DNA of 64,000 nt from VRUE01 sp963712595 (GCA_963712595.1 CAVQIM010000002.1:124001-188000), one strand, 5' to 3'. Numbered from the stretch's first letter, positions 8,164 to 18,595 are shown. Notes: a model not told the origin generated them from the sequence alone. A program made the numbers and translations.

Positions 8164-8820
8164 CTACTCGATCAGGGACTCACGCATCGCTATCGCGACT
8201 GCGTGAGTCCTGTTTCTCGCCCCCAAGCGCGCCAGTGCGTTCTTGGTGTGGGTCTTGATCGTTTCCTCGCTCAGGTCCAGCTCGCGGGCGGCGACGGTGG
8301 TCGATTCGCCGTTGGCGAGCATCTGCAGGATTTCGCGTTGGCGGCGGGTTAGCTTGCCGCGGCTGCCGCGTGGGGGCACGGCGGGGTCGACGAAGCGTTC
8401 CTGGGCCAACGCTGCCTGGACGGCGCGCTCCAGTAGTTCGGCGCTGGCGGTGCGGGAGACATAGGCGCTGGCACCGGCCTGCAGGGCGGCACTCGCCAGA
8501 TGCCGCTCGGCCCGCTCTCCGTGTGCGACGACCCCAAGCCCGGGTTCCGATTTGAGCAGGGCGCGGATCGCCTCGTCGCCGTCGAGCACGGTCGAGCTGT
8601 CCGCCCAACGGCGCATGTCGACGATCGCCACGTCGAAGCTGCCGATGTCGCGCACGAGCTCGACTCCCTCGTGGCGGCTAGTGGCCTCCTGGATCTCGAA
8701 GCGATCCTGCAGCACCCGGCGCATGCCAAGGCGGACGATCGGGTGACCGTCGATCACAAGGCACTGGGGACGCTCGCTCAGGACTGCTTCCGATCTGCTC
8801 GGGTTCGCCGACGGCTCCAT
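8164..8820 (-). CDS. NarL/LuxR-type response regulator with degenerate receiver
   Basis: A 218-residue protein with receiver domain (residues about 18-140) and a LuxR HTH (about 155-215, LTRRQREILQMLANGESTTVAAREL). The receiver keeps the phospho-acceptor-like Asp in VAIVDMRRW but shows IDGHP where DDHP is usual and SRTAS where the conserved Lys stands, so two of the normal phosphorylation-site residues are altered. It may be a pseudo-receiver working without phosphorylation. No histidine kinase is adjacent. ATG at 8820 is preferred to TTG at 8856, which would extend toward the divergent Rrf2 gene. Confidence 0.85.
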   Translation of the reverse strand: MEPSANPSRSEAVLSERPQCLVIDGHPIVRLGMRRVLQDRFEIQEATSRHEGVELVRDIGSFDVAIVDMRRWADSSTVLDGDEAIRALLKSEPGLGVVAHGERAERHLASAALQAGASAYVSRTASAELLERAVQAALAQERFVDPAVPPRGSRGKLTRRQREILQMLANGESTTVAARELDLSEETIKTHTKNALARLGARNRTHAVAIAMRESLIE

Positions 8821-8888
8821 CGTCAGCTGGAGCCCAACGCCCCCGATCCTAACCAAGCCTGGTCCGGGCGGTGCGGTAGAAAGACCCT

Positions 8889-9287
8889 GTGATCTCGATC
8901 ACCTCGAAGTCGCGCTACGCCGTGGTCGCGATGGCCGAGCTGGCTCGCTCGGGGGAGCGACCGGTGCCGATCAAGGAGCTGGCCGAGCGTCGCGGCATTC
9001 CCGAGCAATTCCTCGAGCAGCTCTTCTCGACCCTGCGTCGCTCCGGCCTGCTGACAAGCCACCGCGGAATGCGAGGCGGTTACACCCTGTCTCGCCCCGC
9101 CGAGGAGATCACGGTGCTGGAGGTCGTCCAGGCGCTCGACGGCAAGGTCGGCGAAGAGGCCGATGAGGCAGGCGGCATCTGGGCCGAGGGCGTAACCGCC
9201 CTGCGCAAAGTCTTCGGCCAGACGACGATCGCCGAAGTCGCCCGCCGCGAGGCCGAGGCCGCCGGCTCGGGCATGTACTTCATTTAG
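8889..9287 (+). CDS. Rrf2-family transcriptional regulator without cysteines
   Basis: A 132-residue winged-helix protein with the Rrf2 N-terminus ITSKSRYAVVAMAELA, the recognition helix region RRGIPEQFLEQLF and RGGYTLSRPAEEITVLEVV. It contains no cysteine at all, so it cannot hold an IscR- or NsrR-type Fe-S cluster by cysteine ligation. Cluster-free Rrf2 proteins include CymR, which works with CysK in Firmicutes; cysK and cysE lie 2-3 kb downstream here, so a role in cysteine metabolism is a reasonable inference, not shown. GTG start at 8889. Confidence 0.85.
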   Translation: MISITSKSRYAVVAMAELARSGERPVPIKELAERRGIPEQFLEQLFSTLRRSGLLTSHRGMRGGYTLSRPAEEITVLEVVQALDGKVGEEADEAGGIWAEGVTALRKVFGQTTIAEVARREAEAAGSGMYFI

Positions 9288-9378
9288 CACGCTGGTTTGA
9301 CGACAAAACGTTCCGCCGCCTCTGTGGTCTCGGCTGCGTAGGCGCGCACCTCTGGCCGCTACGGTCCTGACTTGCTCC

Positions 9379-9507
9379 TCACTGACCGTGGGGAAAGATG
9401 TCGAGCTGCACCGCAACCAGCCAGACAACGGCCAAGGCGAAGAAGATCGCGATCAAGGCGAATCCACCGATCAGTACCCACCTGAGAGTCGACCTCAGGG
9501 CGTCCAC
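9379..9507 (-). CDS. small single-pass membrane protein (42 aa)
   Basis: Short reading frame starting GTG at 9507 with a strong Shine-Dalgarno (AGGGGG about 6 bases before). The protein is a short basic N-terminus, one hydrophobic helix of about 25 residues (WVLIGGFALIAIFFALAVVW) and a short tail ending DIFPHGQ. It starts 10 bases after the stop of the upstream hydrolase gene on the same strand, so it is likely co-transcribed. No known family recognised. Confidence 0.6.
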   Translation of the reverse strand: MDALRSTLRWVLIGGFALIAIFFALAVVWLVAVQLDIFPHGQ

Positions 9508-9517
9508 GCCTTTCCCC

Positions 9518-10315
9518 CTACCCAGGGCGGTCGACCGAAAATCGCTGGCCGGGTTCGAGCACCTGCGCGTCGACACCCAGCTCGGCGGCCGCGGCACGGA
9601 GGGCGCCGGGAGGGTCTTCTGATTGAACGTAGTTGGCTGCTTCGTGGAGCGGCCCGTAGTGGATCGGGACCACCGTTCGCGCGCCGAGCAGCTTGGCGGC
9701 CACCGCCGCCTGCCTGGGGTTCATGCCGGCCGGCATGGGACTGGGCGGCTGGCGTGGAGGAAGATCGACTACCGCACCGCCGACGGGTAGAAAAGCTACG
9801 TCGAAGGGGCCGTGGCGGAGTGCCGACAGCCACCACCATCCGTGAAAGAGGGTGTCGCCGGCGTGGAGGATGCGACACCGGTCGGCCGCGATGCACCACG
9901 AGACCTGCGGGTCGCCAAACCCATCTGCGGCTGGGAGGGCGGTGAAGCTGAACGGGCCGACCTCGACCGTCTCCCATGGCTCGATGACGCGGGTGGCGAG
10001 TCCGCTCGCCTCGAGCGCCGATTCGGATCTCTCGATCAAGGCAACCTCGGCTTTGCCGCCGTAGCTCCTTTCCGGCCTCAAGACAACGGCCGTGGGGGCG
10101 AGTGCGCGGCCAAGGGCGTCGATGTCCGCGTGATCGCTGTGCAGGTGGGTGAGCAGTCCCGCAACCGCGGTCGCGGGTGTGGGGGAGGGCGGTATCTCCC
10201 CCGCCGGAGGATCGTCGCCGTGGAGCAGTGAGAAATCCTCGACCAAGTCGATCACCGCGGTCCGTCCAGCGGCGTTGACTTCGAGTCCCGCCCAAGCCAG
10301 GCGTCGAACCTCCAT
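9518..10315 (-). CDS. metallo-beta-lactamase-fold hydrolase (UlaG-like)
   Basis: About 265 residues. The zinc-binding motif THLHSDHAD is near residue 55, followed by HAGDTLFHG near 155 and PIHYG near 220, giving the UlaG / YtnP-like MBL arrangement. It probably hydrolyses a small ester or lactone, but the substrate cannot be told. The start at 10315 (MEVRRLAWAGLEV) fits the family; an in-frame ATG at 10348 would add 11 residues. It is divergent from the HAD-cysK-cysE genes. Confidence 0.85.
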   Translation of the reverse strand: MEVRRLAWAGLEVNAAGRTAVIDLVEDFSLLHGDDPPAGEIPPSPTPATAVAGLLTHLHSDHADIDALGRALAPTAVVLRPERSYGGKAEVALIERSESALEASGLATRVIEPWETVEVGPFSFTALPAADGFGDPQVSWCIAADRCRILHAGDTLFHGWWWLSALRHGPFDVAFLPVGGAVVDLPPRQPPSPMPAGMNPRQAAVAAKLLGARTVVPIHYGPLHEAANYVQSEDPPGALRAAAAELGVDAQVLEPGQRFSVDRPG

Positions 10316-10400
10316 GGCTCGGTGGATATCAAATGGCGGCTCGCCCATTGGCGCCCCCGGCGCATTAGGCTGCCCGAGTGCGCGACCGCCTTTCGTTGTC

Positions 10401-11284
10401 GTGAGTCGCAGCGAGCGAACGACCGAGTCCCCGGTCTACGTCTGCGACCTCGACGGAACCCTGCTGCGCTCCGACGCGACCCTCAGCGAGTTTGCCAGGG
10501 ACGGTCTCCGCCGCTTGCTGGGCGCCGGTGTTCGCCTCACGGTCGCCAGCGGCCGCGGGACGCCGGCGATGCGCGCTCTGCTGGCGGGCGTGCCCCTCGA
10601 GCTGCCGGTGATCGAGCTCAACGGCGCGTTCGTCTCAGAGCTGGAGAGCGGTCGCCACCTCGTCGGCAACACGCTCTCGCCTGCCGAGGCTTGTGCGGGC
10701 GTGCAGGCGATCCTCGAAACCGGTGTGGACCCCATTCTCACGTCCTGGGACGGCCGTCGCGACCGGGTCCACTTCGGCGACCGGGCGAACGAGTCGAACG
10801 GCTGGTACGTCGAGGAGAAGCGAGCCTACGGCGACCTCCGCTTGACGCCCTGCGACGACCTGTTGGCGGTCGCCGGGGTGGAGCAGGTGGCCCAGATCAC
10901 CACGTTCGCGCCCGACGCCGAGGTGGCGGCGCTCACACGTCGTCTTCGCGAGGTCGTCGGCCCAGACGCGATCGTCCATAGCCAGAGCAACACGTACTCC
11001 CCTGGTTGGACCGAAATCTTGGTTCAGCATGGCGCGGCGGAAAAGGGCGCCGCGGTTCCGGCGCTGCTCGAGGCCTGCGACGCAGGTGACGGCGCCATCG
11101 TCGCCTGCGGCGACCAGCTCAACGACCTGGGGATGTTCGCGGTCGCGGCTCGCAGCATCGCCCCTGCAAACGCGCATCCATCGGTGCGCGATGCCGCCAC
11201 GGAGGTCGTCGACTCCAACGACAATGACGGGATCGTGCGATACCTCCTCGACCAACACGCCCTCTCGGGCGAGGCTCGAATCCG

Positions 11285-11288
<4 letters not shown>
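10401..11288 (+). CDS. HAD-superfamily (Cof-type, IIB) hydrolase
   Basis: About 295 residues. Motif I DLDGTLLRSD lies at about residues 14-23, motif II TVASGRG near 50 and the GDQLNDLGMF motif IV near 237; the IIB cap lies between. Such enzymes dephosphorylate sugar or cofactor phosphates. Its stop overlaps the cysK start in an ATGA, so it is translationally coupled to cysK. GTG at 10401 is chosen because the residues further upstream have no similarity to the family. Confidence 0.88.
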
Positions 11289-12204
<916 letters not shown>

Positions 12205-12208
<4 letters not shown>

Positions 12209-12933
12209 ACCGCTGGAAGAGGCTGGTTGCCGAGGTACGCGCCGACGTCACCGCGGCGCGGGACCGCGACCCGGCGGCACAGGGGGTATCGACCCTGGAG
12301 ATCCTGACTAGCTGGGCTGGGGTACAGGCCCTGCTCGCGCACCGCCTCGCCCACGCGCTCGACGGTGCGGGCGTTCCGCTCGCCCCGCGCGCGATCGCCT
12401 ACCTGACCCGGGCGGTGACCGGGGTCGAGATCCATCCCGCGGCGAAGATCGGGCGTGAGTTCTTCATCGACCACGGCTCCGGCGTGGTGATCGGCGAGAC
12501 GGCTGAGATCGGCGAGCGGGTCACCCTCTACCAGGGGGTGACCCTCGGCGGCACCGGCTTCCAGCCGGGCAAGCGCCACCCGACCCTCGGCGACAACGTC
12601 ACCGTCGGCTCGGGCGCCAAGCTGCTGGGCCCGATCGCGGTCGGCGACGGCGCCAAGATCGGCGCCAACACCGTCGTCGTCGAGGACGTGCCACCCGGCT
12701 CGACGGTCGTCGGCAACCCCGGTCACCCGGTCAAGGTCGATGGCCGGCGGGTGGAGGGTCCCGACGCCGACTGGATCCACCTGCCCGACCCGATCGCCGA
12801 GGCGATCAAGACGCTCTCGCAGCGGATTGCCGCCCTCGAGCAGAGGCTCACCGAGCTCGACGGCACCGCTTCCCCGGAGGCATCGGCGGCGGAGCTGGGC
12901 GAGCGCAGGGGACGCTCCTCGGCGGGCGGTTGA
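12205..12933 (+). CDS. cysE: serine O-acetyltransferase
   Basis: A 242-residue enzyme acetylating serine with acetyl-CoA, the first step to cysteine. It has a short N-terminal helical part and the left-handed beta-helix with hexapeptide repeats (GVEIHPAAKIG, IDHGSGVVIGETAEIG, LYQGVTLGGTG), the catalytic His-Asp region IDHGSG near 90, and the C-terminal GNPGHPVK. A 50-residue tail with an amphipathic helix follows. The start overlaps the cysK stop in ATGA. The long tail is unlike E. coli CysE, so CysK docking by a terminal Ile is not expected. Confidence 0.95.
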
Positions 12934-12974
12934 TCCAGGCGAGGCCAGCCGCAGCCGAGGCTATTCTCGGCACG

Positions 12975-15221
12975 ATGTTGCAGACCGAGCCGGAGACACC
13001 GGAGGACATGGGCGGCGCGCCAATCGAACCGAGCGCCGACCGCGCCGAGCGCCTGCTCGCCGGCCTCAACGAGCCCCAGCGCGAGGCCGTTCGCCACGGC
13101 GATGGCCCGTTGCTGGTCCTGGCGGGCGCCGGCTCCGGCAAGACCCGCGTCCTCACCCACCGCATCGCCTACCTGCTCGCGACCGGCGCCGCCCGCCCGG
13201 GCGAGATCCTCGCGATCACCTTCACCAACAAGGCCGCGAGCGAGATGCGCGAGCGGGTCGAGCAGCTGGTCGGCCGCTCGGCGCGGGCGATGTGGGTGAC
13301 GACCTTCCACTCCGCCTGCGCCCGCATGCTGCGCGCCGACGCCGAGCGCCTCGGCTACTCGCGCAGCTTCACGATCTACGACGAGTCGGACTCGCTGCGG
13401 ATGATGAAACGCTGCATGGCCGAGCTGGGCGTCGATCCCAAGCGCTATCCGCCGCGCGCGATCCGATCCCAGGTCTCCGGTGCCAAGAACAAGCTCGTCG
13501 ACGCCGCTGCCTTCTCCCAGGCCCAGGGCAGCGTCTTCGAGGAAACCGCGGCCGCCGTTTACGAGCTCTACGAGAAGCGGATGGTCGAGGCCAACGCGAT
13601 GGACTTCGACGACCTCCTGGTCCGCACCGTCAACGTCCTCGAGATATCCGAGCAGGCGCGCGAGCGCTGGCGCCGCACCTTCCGCCACGTCCTCGTCGAC
13701 GAGTACCAGGACACGAACCACGCCCAGTACCGCCTCCTGCAGCTGCTCACCGAGCAGCACGGCAACCTGATGGTGGTCGGTGACGAGGATCAGTCGATCT
13801 ACGGCTTCAGGCACGCCGACATCCGCAACATCCTCGACTTCGAGCGGGACTTTCCCGAGGCCGAGGTGGTCAAGCTCGAGCAGAACTACCGCTCGACCCA
13901 GACCATCCTCTCGGCCGCCAACGCGGTCGTCGAGCGCAATCGCGATCGGCGCCCGAAGCAGCTCTGGACCGAGATCGCCGGCGGTGAGCCGGTGCAGCTC
14001 TCCGAGCTGGCCGACGAGCACGAGGAGGCGCGCTGGATCGCCGGCGAGATCGAGCGTCTCGCCGAGGAGGAGGACGTGGGGCGCGAGGACGTCGCCGTCT
14101 TCTACCGGACCAACGCGATGAGCCGGGTGCTGGAGGACACGCTGGTCCGCTTCGAGCTCCCCTACCAGGTGATCGGCGGCACCAAGTTCTACGAGCGGGC
14201 CGAGATCAAGGACGCGGTCGCCTACCTCAGCCTCCTGGTCAATCCCTCCGATCAGGTCTCCTTCGCGCGCGTCGTCAACACGCCGCGGCGCGGGATCGGC
14301 AATACCAGCCAGGGCCGGCTCGCCGCGCACGCGAACACCACCGGCCTGCCGATCTGGGAGGTCGCCGGCCGGGCCGAGGAGGTGCCGGGGCTGAGCGGTG
14401 CCGCGATCAAGGGCGTCTCCCGCTTCCACGAGACGATGGAGGGGCTGCGCGCGCACGGCGAGCGGGCGCCGGTGGCGGAGGTGCTGGAGGCGGTCCTGCG
14501 GGAGAGCGGCTACCTCGACGCGCTGGCGGCCGAGCGCACGGTGGAGGCGGAGGGGCGGGCGGAGAACCTCGAGGAGCTGGTCAGCGTGGCGGAGGAGTTC
14601 GACGCCAATCGGGAGGTCGAGGGCGAGGCCGAGGTCTCCCCGCTGGAGGAGTTCCTGCAGCAGATCTCCCTCTACACCGATCAGGACGGCCTGCGGCCCG
14701 AAGAGTCGCTGATAACCCTGATGACCCTGCACAACGCCAAGGGGCTCGAGTACGACACCGTTTTCATCGTCGGCTGCGAGGACGGCGCCTTTCCCCACAT
14801 GCGGGCGCTGGAAGAGGGCAGCGAGGAGGAGGAGCGGCGTCTCTGTTACGTCGGCATCACCCGCGCCCGTCGCCGCCTCTACATGACCTGGGCGCGCGAG
14901 CGCCGCCTCTTCGGCCGCTCGGAGCGCAACCTTCCCTCGCGCTTCATCGACGAGCTGCCGGCGGAGCTGACCGAGCGCCACTCCAGCGCTCCGGGCGCCG
15001 CCGCCGGCCTGGGATGGGAGACGGATTCCTCCGCCGCGGCGACGCCGATCGACCCCGGCCCGACCCTGGAGCTGCGCACGGGCGACGACGTCGTCCACGC
15101 CAGCTTCGGCGAAGGCGTCGTCACCGGGGTCGAGCCCGGTGGGATCGTGATCGTGCGCTTTTCAGGAGACGGCGCCGAGCGCAAGCTGATGGCCGACTAC
15201 GCACCGATCCGGAGGAGATAG
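12975..15221 (+). CDS. pcrA: ATP-dependent DNA helicase PcrA/UvrD
   Basis: About 748 residues of a superfamily 1A 3'-5' helicase used in repair and transcription-linked processes. Walker A is AGAGSGKT near residue 50, motif Ia TFTNKAASEM, Walker B VDEYQDTN near 242, DEDQSIYGFR motif III, QNYRSTQTIL motif IV, TLHNAKGLEYDTVFIVG motif V near 588 and YVGITRARRRLY motif VI. The last 45 residues (HASFGEGVVTGVEPGG) are a Tudor-like RNA polymerase-binding tail as in PcrA. ATG at 12975 is preferred over the TTG at 12930. Confidence 0.95.
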   Translation: MLQTEPETPEDMGGAPIEPSADRAERLLAGLNEPQREAVRHGDGPLLVLAGAGSGKTRVLTHRIAYLLATGAARPGEILAITFTNKAASEMRERVEQLVGRSARAMWVTTFHSACARMLRADAERLGYSRSFTIYDESDSLRMMKRCMAELGVDPKRYPPRAIRSQVSGAKNKLVDAAAFSQAQGSVFEETAAAVYELYEKRMVEANAMDFDDLLVRTVNVLEISEQARERWRRTFRHVLVDEYQDTNHAQYRLLQLLTEQHGNLMVVGDEDQSIYGFRHADIRNILDFERDFPEAEVVKLEQNYRSTQTILSAANAVVERNRDRRPKQLWTEIAGGEPVQLSELADEHEEARWIAGEIERLAEEEDVGREDVAVFYRTNAMSRVLEDTLVRFELPYQVIGGTKFYERAEIKDAVAYLSLLVNPSDQVSFARVVNTPRRGIGNTSQGRLAAHANTTGLPIWEVAGRAEEVPGLSGAAIKGVSRFHETMEGLRAHGERAPVAEVLEAVLRESGYLDALAAERTVEAEGRAENLEELVSVAEEFDANREVEGEAEVSPLEEFLQQISLYTDQDGLRPEESLITLMTLHNAKGLEYDTVFIVGCEDGAFPHMRALEEGSEEEERRLCYVGITRARRRLYMTWARERRLFGRSERNLPSRFIDELPAELTERHSSAPGAAAGLGWETDSSAAATPIDPGPTLELRTGDDVVHASFGEGVVTGVEPGGIVIVRFSGDGAERKLMADYAPIRRR

Positions 15222-15223
15222 AG

Positions 15224-16072
15224 GTGGCGGCGAGGATCATCGACGGCAAAGCGGTGGCGGCGGCCGTCCGGTCCCGCGTCGCGGCGGAGGTCGAGGCCTT
15301 TGCGGCCGAGCGCGGTCGCACCCCGGTGCTCGTCACGGTGATCGTCGGCGACGACCCCGCCTCCGAGGTCTACGTCGCCGGCAAGCACCGCGCTTGCAAG
15401 GAGGTCGGGATGCGCTCGGCGCACCACGGGCTCGCGGCTGAGACGAGCGAGGAGGACCTGCTGGCGCTGGTCGGGCAGCTGGGCTCGGACCCCGACGTCG
15501 ACGGCATCCTCGTCCAGCTTCCCGTTCCCGAGCACATCGATCCCAACCGGATCGTCGCCGCGATCGATCCCGCCAAGGACGTCGATGGCCTGACCCCGGT
15601 GAACGCAGGCCTTCTCGCCCACGGCATGCCCGGTCTGGTCCCGTGCACGCCGGCGGGGGTGATCGAGCTGCTCCGCCACGAGGGGGTCGAGCTGGAAGGC
15701 GCCGAAGCCGTCGTCGTCGGCCGTTCGAAGCTGGTCGGCGTACCGGTGGCGCGCCTGTTGCTGGCCGAGAACGCGACCGTCACCGTCTGCCACTCGCGCA
15801 CGCGCGATCTGGCCGCTGTCTGCCGCCGCGCCGACGTCCTCGTGGCCGCGGTGGGCGTTCCGCGCCTGCTCGGCGCCGAGGCGATCAAGCCGGGGGCGGT
15901 GGTGATCGACGTCGGCATGAATCGGGGCGAGGACGGCCTCTGCGGCGACGTCGACTTCGATGCCGCGGCCGAGGTGGCTGAGGCGATCACGCCGGTGCCG
16001 GGTGGCGTCGGCCCGATGACGATCGCGATGCTGCTCGTGAACACGGTGGCTGCCGCCCGAGCCCGGGTGTAG
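15224..16072 (+). CDS. folD: methylenetetrahydrofolate dehydrogenase/cyclohydrolase
   Basis: A 282-residue bifunctional enzyme interconverting methylene-, methenyl- and formyl-THF. Motifs: SEVYVAGKHRACKEVGM with the catalytic Lys near residue 54, VDGILVQLPVPEHID, PCTPAGVIELL, VVVGRSKLVGVPVARLLL (NADP site) and PVPGGVGPMTIAMLL. GTG start at 15224 lies just after the pcrA stop with a GGAGGAG Shine-Dalgarno that overlaps the end of pcrA, so coupling is likely. Confidence 0.96.
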   Translation: MAARIIDGKAVAAAVRSRVAAEVEAFAAERGRTPVLVTVIVGDDPASEVYVAGKHRACKEVGMRSAHHGLAAETSEEDLLALVGQLGSDPDVDGILVQLPVPEHIDPNRIVAAIDPAKDVDGLTPVNAGLLAHGMPGLVPCTPAGVIELLRHEGVELEGAEAVVVGRSKLVGVPVARLLLAENATVTVCHSRTRDLAAVCRRADVLVAAVGVPRLLGAEAIKPGAVVIDVGMNRGEDGLCGDVDFDAAAEVAEAITPVPGGVGPMTIAMLLVNTVAAARARV

Positions 16073-16111
16073 TGTCGGATCGACCCCTAGGCCCTACGGA
16101 GGGATGTGTAG

Positions 16112-16702
16112 ATGGACCTGAACAGACTCACACTGGGAGAGAAGATCGCGGGGATCTCGGCGATCCTGCTCTTCGTCTTCATGTTCTTCGACTGGTACGG
16201 AGTGTCTATCTCCGGCGGCGGGGAATCCGTCAACCTCGGCGGCGGCGGCAACGCCTGGGACGCGCTTGACTTCATCCCGATCCTGCTCCTGATCGCGATC
16301 ATCGTCACGATCGGGGTTCTGGTGGTCGAAGCCGGGGACACCGGCGTCGAGCTGCCGGTTCACGGCGCCGCGATCGTCACCGTTGCCGGTGTCATCTCCT
16401 TCCTGCTGATCCTCTTCCGGATCATCGATACCCCGACCTTTGCGGAGTTCGGCGGCGTCTCCGCGGAAGGCTCGGTCAAGTTCGGGATCTTCCTGGCGCT
16501 GATCGCCTCCGCCGGGATCGGCTACGGCGGCTATCGCACGATGCAGGAAGAGGGCACCACCTTCGGCGATGCGGCCGATCGTCTCTCGGGCCCGGGCGGC
16601 AGTCCTCCTCCGCCTCCCCCGCCGTCCTCGCAGCAACCCCCGCCACCCCCGCCTCCTCCGTCCAGCTCGCCTCCGCCCCCGCCGCCCCCTCCAAGTCAGT
16701 AG
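16112..16702 (+). CDS. four-helix membrane protein with poly-proline tail
   Basis: A 196-residue protein with about four membrane helices (near residues 12-30, 51-72, 85-105 and 125-145) and a C-terminal tail of about 40 residues made almost only of Pro and Ser in runs of seven to eight prolines. ATG at 16112 follows GGAGGG. The helical part resembles small actinobacterial membrane proteins with Gly-rich loops, but no function is assignable. The proline tail could be cytoplasmic and bind a partner. Confidence 0.75.
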   Translation: MDLNRLTLGEKIAGISAILLFVFMFFDWYGVSISGGGESVNLGGGGNAWDALDFIPILLLIAIIVTIGVLVVEAGDTGVELPVHGAAIVTVAGVISFLLILFRIIDTPTFAEFGGVSAEGSVKFGIFLALIASAGIGYGGYRTMQEEGTTFGDAADRLSGPGGSPPPPPPPSSQQPPPPPPPPSSSPPPPPPPPSQ

Positions 16703-16720
16703 TCAGCGCTCTGGCGAGAC

Positions 16721-16767
16721 CCGGATGGCGTAGGAGTAGGACCGAGGACACCCTCTACGCTATCCGG
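16721..16767. terminator. inverted repeat between convergent genes
   Basis: CCGGATGGCGTAG (16721-16733) pairs with CTACGCTATCCGG (16755-16767) in 12 of 13 positions plus a G-U, loop 21 bases. It overlaps the end of the oxidoreductase gene and could stop both convergent transcripts. There is no U-tract. Confidence 0.45.
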
Positions 16768-18595
16768 GGCCGCCAGCGATCCCGGCGGCAATTCGCTTGG
16801 CAAAGGCGATCACCGTCATCATCGGATTGACGCCGACCGAGGTGGGGAAGAGGGAGGCGTCGGCTACGTAGAGGCCGGTGACGCCCTTCACGGCGCCGTC
16901 GCTGCCGCAGACGCCCTCGCCGTCGGAGGCGATCCGCGCCGTGCCCATCGGGTGGAAGGCCTCGAGTCGCAGCTCTCCCGGCTTGAAGGTCGTCGCCTCG
17001 AAGTCGGCGAGCCGCTCCGGCGTCAGCACCCCGACCCCGGTGATGTTGGGGTAGACCTCGGTTGCCCCGGCGGCGAAGTGGATCTCGGCGGCGCGGGCGA
17101 TGCCAAAGGCGAGGCGGTTCGCGTCGGCCGCGCTGAGCTTGTACCTGGCGCGCAGCGAGCCCCTGCCCGCAACTCCGACCCGGCCGCTCGACTCGTCGGA
17201 TAGGTGGACGCCGATCGAGCCGACCTGGCCGAAGTCGAGCATTGCCCGCTGGTGCTCGCGCCCGGTGCCGCGCAGCCAGGCGCCGCCGAAGGCGAGCGGG
17301 GTGAAGGTGGCCTCCAGCAGCAGGCGCTGCGAATCCCACTCGTCGACGTAGTAGCTCTGCATCACGCCGTCCCATCCGCGCACCTCCTCGGGGTACCGCG
17401 CGCCGACCCAGCAGGCGGGGTGGATGTGGAGGTGGCGGCCGACCTGGCTGCCGCCGAGGCGGGAGCGCAGCAGCAGCTCCGGCGTGCCGAGGGCGCCGCC
17501 GGCGACGATCGTCGCCAGGCGAGCGCGGACGGCATAGGAGCGGGGGCGAGCGTCGGTCGGCGTCACCGCGCAGTTCACTCCCGTGGCGCATCCGTCCTCG
17601 ACCCTTATGCGCTGCGCTTCGACTCCGGTGCGCAGGCGCGCTCCTGCCGCGACCGCGCGCGGCAAGTAGCTGACGTGCATGCCGCGCTTGGCGTCGATCT
17701 CGCAGCCGAAGGGGCAGGAGCTGCACTGAACGCAGGCGCCGGCGTTGCGTGAGATCGGGCCCCCGGAGGCGCCCAGCGCCGCGGCGCCCTCCATTGCGAG
17801 CTGGCCGTTGCGGCCCATCCGCTCGGGGTCGAGCGGCTCGACGAGCAGGAACTCCTCGGCCTCTGAGAAGTCGGGGTCGAGATCCCCCGCCCACTCGATG
17901 CCGAAGCGCCCGCGCCAGTCCTCGAGCACGGCCCGCGGTGCGCGGAAGCAGGTGCCGGAGTTGACCACCGTGGTGCCGCCGACGGTCCGCGCCACCGGCA
18001 CCGGGATTGGTGGCCGCCCCTCGGCGATCGTCAGGCCGCCGTCGCGGTAGAGCGAGGCGATCGCGTCGAGCGGTTCGCTCGGGTAGCTCTCGCGGTCATA
18101 GCTCTGCCCCGCCTCGAGCACGATCACGTCGAGCCCGGCCTCTGCGAGCGTGGCTGCGGCGACGGCGCCGCCGGCTCCCGACCCGACGATGACGACGTCG
18201 CATTCCTCGCCGTCGCCCGCGGGCGCGGTGTCGCCGAGGGACCCGCTCGGCTCCGGCAGCGAGCCGTCGGCCAGGCGGCAGCTCGGCCGGAAGCCGATCC
18301 GCTGCTCGACCTCCGGCGTCACTGCGTAGCCGAGCGTCGTGAACACCTTCCCCATCAGCAACAGCTCGTGGTAGATGCCGAGGCTCGAGCCCTCCATGCG
18401 GCGCAGGAACTCCTCGCGGGCGGCGAGGTCGAGGCGGCTGAAGCGCCAAGGGAAGGGCAACCACTCGAATGCCCGCAGGCCCAGCCGGATCCGCGCCAGC
18501 ACCCTGGGTGAGAGGGTGCGCAGGAACTCCGACACCGGGCCGGAGACGTCGATGTCGCGCTCCGCCGCGGGCAGGCCGTCGAGGCCCGGAGCCAT
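16760..18595 (-). CDS. GMC-family FAD-dependent oxidoreductase
   Basis: About 611 residues. The FAD dinucleotide site VVIVGSGAGGAVAAATLAEAG is near residues 135-155, a Cys-rich CVQCSSCPFGCE near 290 resembles the gluconate/cholesterol-oxidase-like long-chain alcohol oxidase subgroup, and the C-terminus has HPMGTARI and VADASLFPTSVGVNPMMTVIAFAKR, the GMC C-terminal signature with catalytic His/Asn. The N-terminal 120 residues are an extra helical domain. Family homology appears to begin upstream of ATG 18595 (text LSAAEQRTLSAICAAM), yet no normal start codon precedes it before the in-frame TGA at 18656-18658. Confidence 0.88.
   Translation of the reverse strand: MAPGLDGLPAAERDIDVSGPVSEFLRTLSPRVLARIRLGLRAFEWLPFPWRFSRLDLAAREEFLRRMEGSSLGIYHELLLMGKVFTTLGYAVTPEVEQRIGFRPSCRLADGSLPEPSGSLGDTAPAGDGEECDVVIVGSGAGGAVAAATLAEAGLDVIVLEAGQSYDRESYPSEPLDAIASLYRDGGLTIAEGRPPIPVPVARTVGGTTVVNSGTCFRAPRAVLEDWRGRFGIEWAGDLDPDFSEAEEFLLVEPLDPERMGRNGQLAMEGAAALGASGGPISRNAGACVQCSSCPFGCEIDAKRGMHVSYLPRAVAAGARLRTGVEAQRIRVEDGCATGVNCAVTPTDARPRSYAVRARLATIVAGGALGTPELLLRSRLGGSQVGRHLHIHPACWVGARYPEEVRGWDGVMQSYYVDEWDSQRLLLEATFTPLAFGGAWLRGTGREHQRAMLDFGQVGSIGVHLSDESSGRVGVAGRGSLRARYKLSAADANRLAFGIARAAEIHFAAGATEVYPNITGVGVLTPERLADFEATTFKPGELRLEAFHPMGTARIASDGEGVCGSDGAVKGVTGLYVADASLFPTSVGVNPMMTVIAFAKRIAAGIAGGPG

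Noticed and set aside
12723..15098. Very long open frame antisense to pcrA
   Set aside because: It is a by-product of strong third-position GC bias; the sense strand has every PcrA motif and the antisense product has no recognisable domain.
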